DNA from: Cunninghamia lanceolata | Lineage: Eukaryota > Streptophyta > Pinopsida > Cupressales > Cupressaceae | Assembly: GCA_027924645.1 (NCBI GenBank) | Contig: BSBN01000888.1 | Location: 19,479,001 to 19,543,000 of the forward strand | DNA: 64,000 nucleotides | Direction: 5' to 3' | Made by a program: the position numbers and the translations under genes | The notes under the pieces: generated by a model | Seen by the model: the letters and a program-made list of their open reading frames with translations, nothing else | Told to the model about the DNA's origin: nothing | Database searches by the model: none | Part shown: in pieces, positions 33,749 to 44,166 of the stretch | Numbering within the stretch: position 1 is the stretch's first letter | Layout: every line of letters begins with the position of its first letter

Positions 33749-34765
33749 GGTATAATATCTACAAAGGTGCATGTTGTTGATCAGCTCTGGTAGCGGTTCA
33801 CCTTCTGGGGTAGCAAGTTTATATTCTTCCGATCCATATTCAATCATTATCACATAGGGACCCAGCTAGTTTGGTTCAAAATTTCTTGGTTTCTCCCATT
33901 CCTTTTGATTCTTGGGGTTCTCCTTCAGGACCAAGTCTCCAATATTGAATTGTTGAACTCTAACCCTCTTTTTGTAACTGCATGTTGAAGATGATTATGA
34001 TACGCTTGTAAGAGTAACAAGGTTTTATGCCTTCTTTGAATGCCCTATAGTCTTCATCATCCACAAATTGTTTCAATGATACTCTCAGGGAAGGTAACTC
34101 AACCTCGATGAGTAGGATTTCTTCATAACTATAGAAAAGGGAGTATGGTGTTGCTTTGGTGGGAATGTGGATGCTAGTGCAGCAAGCGCACAAGGTGAGA
34201 TTGAGTTGAAAATGCCAGTCATGCCTAGCATCATTAATAGTCTTCTTGAGGATTTATATAATGGATTTATTTGATGCTTCAGTTTTACCGTTACCTTGCG
34301 GGTAGCATGGAGTGGAAAAATGGTGCTGGATGTGGAATCTTTCACATAGTTCATGAATGTCTTGATTTTTTAAAGGGCAACCATTATCCATGACAATAGA
34401 TTGAGGCATGCCATACTGGCATATGATATAGTTGAGGATGAATTTGGTGATCCATTTACCAGTAATGTATGTCATGGGGATTGCCTTAATCCACTTTGTG
34501 AAATATTCAGTGGTGGTGATGATTAATTTTTGGTCATTGGTGGAGGTGGGATGCATTTTGCCCATGAGATCAAGTCCCCATTGAGAGAATGGCCATGGAG
34601 ATGTAAGCAGTTACAAGTCTTGAGTAGTGCATGCATAAGAACTCTATGTATTTGACATTGTCTATACATTTTGGTGAAGTGATCAGCATCTTTCTCGATG
34701 GTGGGCCAATAGTATCTAGCTCTTATGATCATTTTGGCTAGAGCAGGACCACTACAGTGAGCTCG
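33749..34765 (-). pseudogene. pol: G2 integrase
   Basis: Read right to left: GPALAKMIIRARYYWPTIEK (about 34750-34690) and CRQCQIH (zinc Cys pair), then the DDE core. The acids are in GLDLMGKMHP (about 34575-34550), SIVMDNGCPLKN (about 34395) and GNGKTEASNKSII (about 34280). The C-terminal part includes TPYSLFYSYEEILLIEVELPS and ends near LPELINNMHLCRYYT at about 33750. Frameshifts lie near 34560 and 34240. The N-terminal HH pair is lost at the copia CB junction. Confidence 0.8.
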
Positions 34766-36304
34766 TGTTGAAAATAACTAGACAACTGAGAGGGATGGGT
34801 TGAATTAGTTGTCTTATTTCTTTAACCAATTATGCACCTCAAAACATTAAACACATGTCCACTATTTGTTATGATTAAATCATGAAAGCATAAACTCAAA
34901 AACACAAACACATTTGTAAGATCATACACAAGAGACATCAAAATTTTTACGTGGAAAAATCTTGTTATGGGAAAAACCACTGTGGATGTCAGTCCACAAG
35001 ATATATAAGATATAGAAATACCAAAAATTAAAGGTTCACTACTAATAGGGCTCACTACCCAGAGAAAGGCTCACTACCAAGAGGGTGGCTCACTACCATG
35101 GGGTGGCTCACTACCAAGGGATGGCTCACTGCCAAGGGGTGGCTCACTACCAAGGGGTGGCTCACTACCAAGGGTTTGTCCTAAGAAAATAACATCTACT
35201 CCATGCTTGAATTCAGTTCCATTGAAGCACAATACTGTTCTTGTACTCTTCTCTTCTTTCTTCACTTAACTTCACATCTTCACACAAGGACATGTTTTCC
35301 ATGACCAAATTACAAGTATAGATATCATTCATCAACCTTCGAATGTACATCAAGATCAGCATTACATTCATCAACCATTGGAACAATCTCCAAGGCCAGT
35401 ATTATAAATATTTACAAAATATGTCTTGACCTAATACAAAATTATGCTAAGGGAATATAGTAAAGATGTATGTAGACCATGCCATGCCTTAGCTAGGACT
35501 CAAACCTGATCTTCCATGCCACAACACACTTCTTCAATATTCAATAGATCTCCACAATCACTCGAATTAACCAAGTCAGCTAAGACAAGTTACATGCTAT
35601 GTTATCTAGGAAAATCTTCAAACACAATCTTAATTCCTAAGTGCAAACCAATGCAAAGGTCAAAACACAATCAGGAGGCACCCACAAGCATGTTGTAATC
35701 ACCAAGAGCAACAACACAAACTCTAACCACTTTATCTATGAGATTCTTCATACCAAAGCACATCAACTTCATTGTCTTCAACTGTTATAAAAGAAAGATA
35801 GCTTGTAGACCACAAAATCATGAACCATTGTAGTTGTAGGCACTAATCATCATTCTAGATGTCCCTATAGAACTACAGAGCAAAATACTTCAATGTGGAG
35901 GAATACAGAGAAAAATATTTTCTCCAGCCTGTCACTAGTGAATAATCAGAAAAAGTAGGTTTTACTCTGGTGAATGAAACTTAGTAAATTCTTCATACTA
36001 GAGGCTCAAACTTAGGATTTAGCATCTTCCAACATGCCCCTAAATAACTTCCAATCTACAAACCAAGATCATCATTCAACACATAATGCAGATCAATCTT
36101 TTGGACTATTCTTCAGTATGAAACTTACTGTCTTCACTGTGATTCACTATTTCCTTTCTAATTCTTCCGGAGGGGCTAAGTTTCTCAATGTCCTCAACAT
36201 ACAAGGATTCTAATCAATCAAAAGATAAGGATATAGTTAATGCCAATGACAACAAAGATATGTTGACATCAATGACAACATTGATTAGGCACATACTTGC
36301 AACA
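34766..36304 (-). repeat. Copia CB 3' LTR
   Basis: Plus-strand ends are TGTTGAAAATAACTAGACAAC and CTTGCAACA. It is a direct repeat of 49189-50693 and carries the 17-18 base minisatellite at 35047-35172. Confidence 0.88.
35047..35172. repeat. Minisatellite in CB 3' LTR
   Basis: About seven tandem units of roughly 17-18 bases (variants of ggctcactaccaaggggt). On the minus strand they stay open and read GSEPPL repeats. Present in both LTRs with different unit variants. Confidence 0.85.
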
Positions 36305-36320
36305 ATCTCCCCCTTTTTCA
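36305..36320 (-). promoter_or_regulatory. Copia CB polypurine tract
   Basis: The minus strand reads AAAAAGGGGGAGAT directly before TGTTGCAAG, the LTR start. This is the classic plant copia purine tract. Confidence 0.85.
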
Positions 36321-36606
36321 TTGATGACAACATATGATGTGAAAAACTATAACAGCCATCAAGGAAAGATTCTCCCCCTATCTTCTTACACATATGCATT
36401 CCTTTGTATTTGAGTTTTTCACATGATTTCTCTCCCCCTTTGACACTAATGGAAAAGGGCACATACTTGCACTTTATTATTCTAAACAAAACTCTCTTCT
36501 GAACTCTCTCCATTTGACAACTCCCCCTGAGAAGTAGCATGTACAAGAATCAATCTGGGTCTACAAGTGGAAATCTAAGCACCACCAAAATGATGCACTC
36601 TTGTGC

Positions 36607-38484
36607 ATCTTAGTTTAGAGTAAGAAGGGTAATAAACCCTAACTTTTCTCTAAGATACTCAAAAGTATCCTTAGGTAGAGGCTTGGTGAAAATATCTGCA
36701 ATCTGATATTTTGTAGATACATACTCCAACTTGACCTCATTCTCTATCGCCTTTTCTCTTAGAAAGTTATATCTTATGAATATATGCTTTATCCTTGAAT
36801 GCATTACTAGATTCTTTGATATGTTTATGGCACTTGTATTGTCAAAAAAGATTGCAATTGGATCTTCATACACAACTCTGATGTCCTACAATGTCTACTT
36901 CATCCATAATACTTGAGTGCAATTGCATGATGCTGCAATGTATTCTACTTTTGTAGTAGACACAGATATTGAGTCTTGTATCTTGCTTAACTAGGATACT
37001 AGCCTTTTTCCCAAGAAGAATGCACCTCCACTTATATGTTTCTAGTCATCCACATCTCTAGCCCAATCTACATCAATGTATGCACTGAGAGTGCAATCAT
37101 TGTCTTTTGGCTACCACAAATTGTAATCTATTGTGCCTTTAAAATATCTCAGTATTCTCTTAACTGCCATTACATGTGACTCTTTAGGTTCTTCTTGAAA
37201 TCTTGTGATAAGACAAACTACATGCATTATGTTAGGTCTAGTTTGAGTCAAATAAAGCAATCCTCCAATCATGGATCTGTACCCCTTTTGATTTTCCATA
37301 GGTGAATCATCATTTTTACTTAGTTTGCAACTAGTCATCATGGGAGTGCATACTAGTTTGGAGTCCTCCATCCCAAACTTTTTCAACAACTCTTTCAAAT
37401 ACTTAGACTAAGAAATGAAGATTCCTTATCTGATTGATTGATGTGTAGGCCTAAGAAGTAATTCATCTAACCAAACATAGACATTTAAAATTCACTTTGC
37501 ATTTTGTTAGAAAACTTCATGCACATACCCTCATTGCCTCCAAAGATAATGTCATCAATAAAGACTGCAAGAATTAGGATTTGCTTATCATTAATCTTGA
37601 AATAGAGATTGCTATTAGTAGTACCTCTATTGAATCTTAATTATACCATATACTTATCCAACCTTGCATACCAAGCCCTGGGAGCTTGTTTTAGTCCATA
37701 TAATGCTTTCTTCAATCTGCACACCAAGTCACCCTGATCTAATGATTGAAGTCCTTCCGATTGTTCAATATAGCCATCTTCTTTGAATTATCTATTCAAG
37801 AATGTAGACTTCACATCAAATTCATATACCTTGAAATCTTTGTAGGTTGCAAATGCTAAAAACATTCTTATTGCTTCAATCCTTGTCATAAGTGCAAATG
37901 TTTCCTCCAAATCTATTCCTTCAACTTGAGAGTATTCTTTGCATACCAACCTTGCTTTGTTTCTTACAACTTCACCATTTCCATTCATCTTATTCATGAA
38001 GACCCATTTGGTGCCAATTACATTTTTATCTACTGGTCTTGAAACGAGATCCCAAGTCTGATTCTTCTCTATCTGCATCAGTTCATCTTTCATAGTTTTT
38101 ATCCAATTCTCATCATTGCAAGCCTCATTTATAGTCTTAGGTTCAATCTTGGAAATCAAATATAAATTAAATTATTCTTCTATAGCTCTTCTTCCGGTGA
38201 AAATTCCTTTGCTCTTATCTCCTATGATCTGAACTTCAGAATGATTTAGTCTTACATACCTTGGTGTCTTGATGACAATTTTTGGAGCTTGTTCGTCTTC
38301 ATCTAAACTGTCTTCATGTTGTACTACTTCTTTTCTTACTGAAACATTTGGTTCATCTAATTCATATCTATTTGATACCTTTTCCTTTCTTTCATCAACT
38401 TTGATATTTTCACTTTCAATGACCTTCTTCAACCTATTATTATAGTATCAGTAGGCCTTGCTCTTGGTAGAGTATCCAAGGAAG
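36607..38484 (-). pseudogene. pol: Copia CB RT and RNase H
   Basis: Read right to left from the D junction: IIFLGYSTKSKAY (integrase end), an acidic spacer, WDLVSRPVDKNVIGTKWVF (about 38070), [46 protein letters not shown] and FIDDIIFGG with both Asp present (37551-37562). RNase H appears as YIDVDWARDVDD (about 37080) and FFDNTSAINISKN (about 36840), and the end is KPLPKDTFEYLREKLGF (about 36660). Stops and a frameshift near 37790 break it. Confidence 0.87.
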
Positions 38485-38489
38485 ATAAT
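38485..38489. repeat. Target-site duplication of element D, left copy
   Basis: ATAAT; the right flank has ACAAC (46962-46966). They differ only by two C/T transitions. Confidence 0.6.
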
Positions 38490-41392
38490 TGTTGGTGATT
38501 GTTTTGAGACAGTCACAACAATAGTTAAAATTCACATAAAATGAACCAAAACTGACTTGAAAGATATGAAAGAATCAGTTAAGATTTGCTTAATCCCAAG
38601 TTTAATATGGTCAGGTCTTCACCTATTGGGCAAATTCACTTGGTTGATGTGAAGCTATAATGTTCAAGGGGCCTTACGTGATTTAGGGTTTCTTGTTGGT
38701 TAACTGGACTCAAACTTATGCAAGGAGATTATGAATATCAATGTGTTGTTCATTCCTTTTGCATCAAAGTGTTACTATCTTTACAAATCTTTAAGTGATT
38801 TGTATTATTGCAATCTTTTTTTTATCTTAAATATTATGAAAACTGTCTACTTTCAACTCAGTTATGCATGCCTTTCAAATATGAGACAATTTCCTTTAAA
38901 TTTCTACATTTTAAGCTAAGCATTTTCAGATGGGTTGGGAAGAGTTAGAAAGATCTAATCTAAACTTCATTCATTCTACCAAAGGATCTAATTGTTCTGT
39001 TATGCACTATATAAATCATACATCAATTTGATCAAATCCATAGACTAAACCCTAAGTGTAAGTTCTAAGCATTTTCACAAACATACACCAAAAATTGCAA
39101 GCTCCAAGAGAAAATGTTTCAAACACAATGAAGAGCAAGAAAACACTCAGAAGATAGATACATAATTCCATATTCAATTGTATTAGAAATAGACAGTCAT
39201 ATAAGATTTGCAATGTCTGAATGACTCTTAGCTTCATTGATCAAACTACAGAAAACTTACAAGCTTTACAGATACAGAAAGGAGGTAGGATGTTCCACAT
39301 GCTCCTTGTTGTAGACACAGGCGACCTCCTTCTACTCCTAAACTAAAAGGTCCCTCTATCCAAAATGTTATGTTTTTTACAAATCTCTACTGCTACAAAT
39401 CTCTATGTAGCCCCTGTGTAGAATTTTACAGTGTATAGAGGCACCATATATAGACTTTTTGATTCTCCTCAATACAGCTCAAAACCCTAGTTAAGCAATG
39501 GTTCAAACCTCCAGTCATAGCAATAAATGCTAGAAAACAAGTCCCCAAAAATATCTGTAAGCATACATCAAATCTGGGTGAAATATGCCCTTCTAGAAAC
39601 CCTAGCAGCTCAATAATAACTTCTGTTGTCTGTTGCAATAATGTCTTCAGCTACATTTTGTCTTCATTAATAAAGACCCTTGACTTTTTGCACTCCATCT
39701 TTATCTTCCTCTGCTCCTGAGATCGGATCTCCTTTGTATGATGTCATCACCATCAAGTTTCAACTCCCTTTTCAATTGCAAACCTGCAAAAAAAAGACAA
39801 GCAATAAGCATCATTTCACTCAATAAACCAGCAGGAAATTAAACAGTTATTAAATCCAATCATGACTATGTAAATGCACAAATTAGGCCCAAAATCTGTG
39901 AAAATTACACATTCAAATGCATATACAGCACTAAAACCAGACGGGTCAACCATCGTTGACCAAAAATATGCATTCAGGCTCAAAACAAATGCCTCAAAAA
40001 CCCTATCACACTGCTTTCCCATTCATTTCCTTGTTCAAATCCATGCATATCACCCTTGTATGTATCTCTTCATATGCATGTACATACAAAGAATATTCTG
40101 TGCCTAACCCCTTTTGATTCTGCCTTCGTATGCTCCCTAATGTATACCCATTGGAATGCACATTTCGATATACAAGTCAGACATGAAACATCTGATAAAT
40201 CGCTTTTAAATCCACTTGGATTATGGCCTGCATGCATAAAGCAATGTATAAAGTGCTATATACACCCTTCAGACTTATCACTATTATAAACGGTAATTTG
40301 TAACCTATCAAATCCGCAATGTATCTCTTGATATACAAATCGGACGTGATACATAGGATAAATCTGATTTCAAATTCATTTGGATTTCGACTTGTATGTT
40401 CAAATTTGCATATCGGTTTATATATTAGAAACATACAAATGCAAAAAAAATATACAAGCATTTTCACTATTTTAATTTCTCTTTTGAGTCCACACCACGT
40501 ATGTTGTTTTGTATCTTTCGATATGCACTGTTTAAAACATAGATGGACTTAACCTTGCTTGATAAATTTTCAGTTCCGGCGCTTGTATATGTGCAATGTA
40601 TGTTTGACAATATACAACCCAGAATTATACAATGATTTAACATTGTTTAAAACCCTTTTCATGTCTGCCATTGTATAATTCATTGTATGTTACTCAAAAA
40701 TACAAGCCTGCGAACATATACAACAAATTAACCATGTTTCATAACATTTGAACTCCGCATGATGTATATTGCCAATGTATATTTTACCTTGTATATTTTG
40801 ACCTACCAAACATACAATGTGAGATATATGTAACAGAACTCAAATACCTATTCATTTCAACTCTGAGTTATTTTAGATCCATCTTGTATGTATACATAAA
40901 GCTCTTATTTAAAATGCATACAAGGAAAAAAAAGACATACAATCGGCTTTGTATATGAAAGAGATATACAAAGGGCATTGTATGTACATTTCAAATGACC
41001 CAATCATGTAGGCAACCCTACCATATGAACCTGATTGCAAATGTGACTAAGTATAAAATGACTTTGCACATACAAAGGACTCTGTATATGCAAAGCGATA
41101 TACAAACCTAAATGTACATTTTACCAAAATGATCATAACTAGCAAAATATGGCAAATTTTAAGATGGTTCAAAAAGTAACCCTAGTTCATTTTTCACAAG
41201 GAATCTAACCATATTATGCCCTGGTACTAAAAATGCATTTTTTCTCTATTTCTATCAAAGTTTGTAAATTTAACCCTCTTTTCCCTTTTACCACCAAACA
41301 AAACAAAACACACACAAGCAAAAGCAACAGCCATAGCAGGGGTCCTCATTTTGCTAAGGAGTAAAATGGGGCGTGTTGTGAACATCACAACA
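38490..41392 (-). repeat. Element D LTR, left copy
   Basis: Begins TGTTGGTGATTG and ends with the hairpin TGTTGTG-AACAT-CACAACA (41374-41392). The 40050-41110 part is crowded with TGTATA/TATACA words. It has about 108 bases (about 40697-40807) that the right copy lacks. Open frames here, including 39426-39638 and 40056-40289, are not supported as genes. Confidence 0.88.
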
Positions 41393-42190
41393 ACTAGAAA
41401 CCAAACAAAATAATTAAATTCAAAGCATTAAGGAAACTAAATGGAATAAATTCATAACTTCCAACTATCTTTCTTGCAAATTATTATTCAACTTGAGACC
41501 CAAGGTATTCAATAAGGGTGCATGAATTTTTATTTTTAGTTTAAGTGTGTGCATGTGATTAATTATCCTCATCTTGAAGATCAGATGAACAAACTAGTGA
41601 CTGATATTAGCCTTCGTAGTTGAGGATATTCCCTCATAGCCAACTAGATACAGCCTTGCTTCTAGCAAGCATCCATAGCCCCAGCAAGGTTATCGTTACA
41701 ATTCTCTTAAGTAGAGCCCCATTGCCAGTGAGCGTCCATAGCCTCGGTAGAGTTACTTAGATGGCTTAATCTGGATTTTTAGTATTATCCATTTTATTTA
41801 TTTATTTATTTATTTATTTTTATGTATTTGATATTTTATGATATTTTGATGCTTGATAGAAATTTCACAAGATATAGCAATTTGTAACTTTATGATGCAA
41901 GGAATTAGCACTTACTAAAATTAAGTTGAGAATTGTAATGGTAGCAAGGGTGACCTCAGATTGTTTACCTAATATCTACACTGGCAGGTTCAACAAAACC
42001 CAAGGATTTTAGGTGTGTCATCATGAGAAACTTCCCTTGAACTCTCAATCACTATCATTGAATACTAAATTTTAGAAACTAAACAACTCTCTACATTCAT
42101 GACAGTCACAACAAGTTATGCATAAATTACAAATAATTGACCTGAATATTGTAAATTTCCTACTGTTTTCAATAGTTGCGAGGCTGCTCC
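41393..42190. other. Element D interior, non-coding
   Basis: No coding motif in any frame. It holds a (TTTA)n tract at 41793-41820. Two words, ccatagccccagcaagg and ccatagcctcggtag, recur within 80 bases near 41670-41750, hinting at a small local repeat. Confidence 0.5.
41793..41820. repeat. (TTTA)n microsatellite
   Basis: Six to seven tandem TTTA units in the D interior. Confidence 0.85.
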
Positions 42191-44032
42191 TTAATACTCC
42201 AAATAAAGACAAAGATCCCTACTGAGGAGACAACAAACAACCAAACAACAGACTGTACAAACAAAAGAAAAGAAAAATAGAAAACAAAGTAAAAAAGCAA
42301 AACTGTACAAACAACTAACCGACAAAGCAAGACAAGGAAACAAAGAAAAGAAAATAGAACAACTAGCATACCAAGCTATATACAAGCCTCTACAAGGCAA
42401 ACAGAACCTAGGAAAAGACCCAAAGACACATGCATTTGCATATCTCCTTAGATTGTGCAGGAGTAATCGGGCACTAGTTATGGTTCTCAATTTAGCAAAT
42501 TTATCTTTAAATTCTAAAAAATTCTCTTGTACTCTAAATTCACTATGTTTAACAGGATGATCTCTAATTATCAGCAATTGAGGCAACCCATCATGTTCAT
42601 GACTAATCCATATGCATGTCCTATCCCTTAAATTTCCATAATCAAAATAGTATTCAACATTATTCACTGAGGAAAGGAAAGAGACAACCTGATGTATTTT
42701 TAGCTCTACTGGACATGCATGTTTATTGATAGCTGGCTCTCCATTTAACCCTATACTTTCATTGCCTAGCTCCATGTCAGGTCTTTCTTCAAATTGAAAG
42801 ATGAATGACTCTAGATGTATCATTTCTTCATCTTTATCTAGCTTTGTTCCTTCATTTTGGATGTTCAGTTTATCCTCAAATTCAGCAAACCTCTCAATGT
42901 TCTCATCAGTTCCCTACACATCAGCACTTAAGGGAGTATATTCATCATCATAATTTGACATACAAAAATTAATCATTTCTAGATCACTTGAGAGTAAAGG
43001 TGGGACAACATCTCTTGATTGGTAGGAATACTCCCCTGTTTTATTTTCAAAATAATGATGGGGTGATGTCTGATTTTGCCCAGCAATAGCATGATCCTCT
43101 GTACCTTCCATTTTCAAGAATTGTTTATCAGATGACTCATATTTATCATCTAGTGTGGAGTTTGATTCTATTGACTTGCAACAATCTTGAACTTGATTAT
43201 TCAATTTAAGCAAGCTAGATAGTAAATCAGCATTAACTTCCTTTTCTATGACTCCATGGGCTACTATAATAGGAATCTCATCAGTTTTAGTGCACGTCAA
43301 TTCTTCCATCTGTCCACATTTCTCTTTACCATAAAATGACTCAAGGAAAGATGTTTTACTATCCTTTCCTATGACTCCATCATTTGTTGATACAGAAAAA
43401 TTCTTGAGCAAATTATTTTCATAAAAACTTTTCAGGTCAGATCCAGAGATTTCATCTTGACAAGTGTTGCTTAGTAACACAATATTTTTATCAAGTAATG
43501 AATCAAGATGAGCCTCACCTTTCTTTTCTTTTTCATTAAATCTACTTTGCTTATTGTCTAGAAAATGGACATGAGCTGTGATTTCCTCCCTGTATTTTTT
43601 AGGATATTTATACCTTTCACTAACCTTAATCACACTTGGACCTTGACAAGAAAGTAGATTATTTTTCTTACCATCACATGATTCTAGAAAAGATATTTTA
43701 CTATCCTTTATTTCTAGCATTGGTTCCATCTTTGCATTCTCTGAACATTTAATGACTGCTGATATTGCATCCCCCTACTGCTCCATAATCTCCTCATTTT
43801 CCTACCAAGTTTCAACCTTATACACATTTGAGAGAGAGATTAGTCCTTTTAAATATAAATCTAACCTTGTAAGAAAAGCCAGACAATTAATTTCACCATG
43901 CTCTGTGGACTTATGTATCCTACACCTTCCAAATAAGCCATAGTTAGATAAATTATCAGGATACAATTTCCTATTTAAAGTTTCCTGAAAGACAAGAATA
44001 TAAACTTGGAATTTTTCCTTATATGAGTCCAT
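42191..44032 (-). pseudogene. Element D 614-codon frame, function unknown
   Basis: One frame from ATG 44032 (MDSYKEKFQVYILVFQETLN) to 42191, broken only by three TAG codons (at about 43802, 43776 and 42911) and no frameshift. Residues 1-77 look globular (LFGRCRIHKSTEHGEINCL). About 90-470 is Ser/Asp/Glu/Lys-rich with repeated motifs: KDSKTSFLESFYGKEKCGQ echoes KDSKISFLESCDGKKNN. About 480-540 has FDYGNLRDRTCIWISHEHDG and LRTITSARLLLHNLRRYANA. The last 70 residues are Phe/Leu/Cys-rich and could span membranes, or may be translated purine-rich UTR. No known domain recognised. Confidence 0.5.
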
Positions 44033-44166
44033 TGAAATGGGACCATGTTTTCAAACTTTTAAGTTTTTGAAATTTTATGAGATCTGACGTATCTCAGAAT
44101 AAAGCATTAAAACTTAGAAAATTAACCTTAAATCCTATCAGGCACTCCTTCTAGCACTAGAGAAAC

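Noticed and set aside
35047..35172. Regular short repeats that could be taken for a CRISPR array or a repeat protein gene
   Set aside because: Units abut with no spacers, lie inside an LTR and occur in both LTRs; the open GSEPPL frame is short and has no start context.
40056..40552. Three plus-strand frames of about 77 codons
   Set aside because: They lie inside the D LTR; the equivalent right LTR does not preserve the set, and no motif is present.
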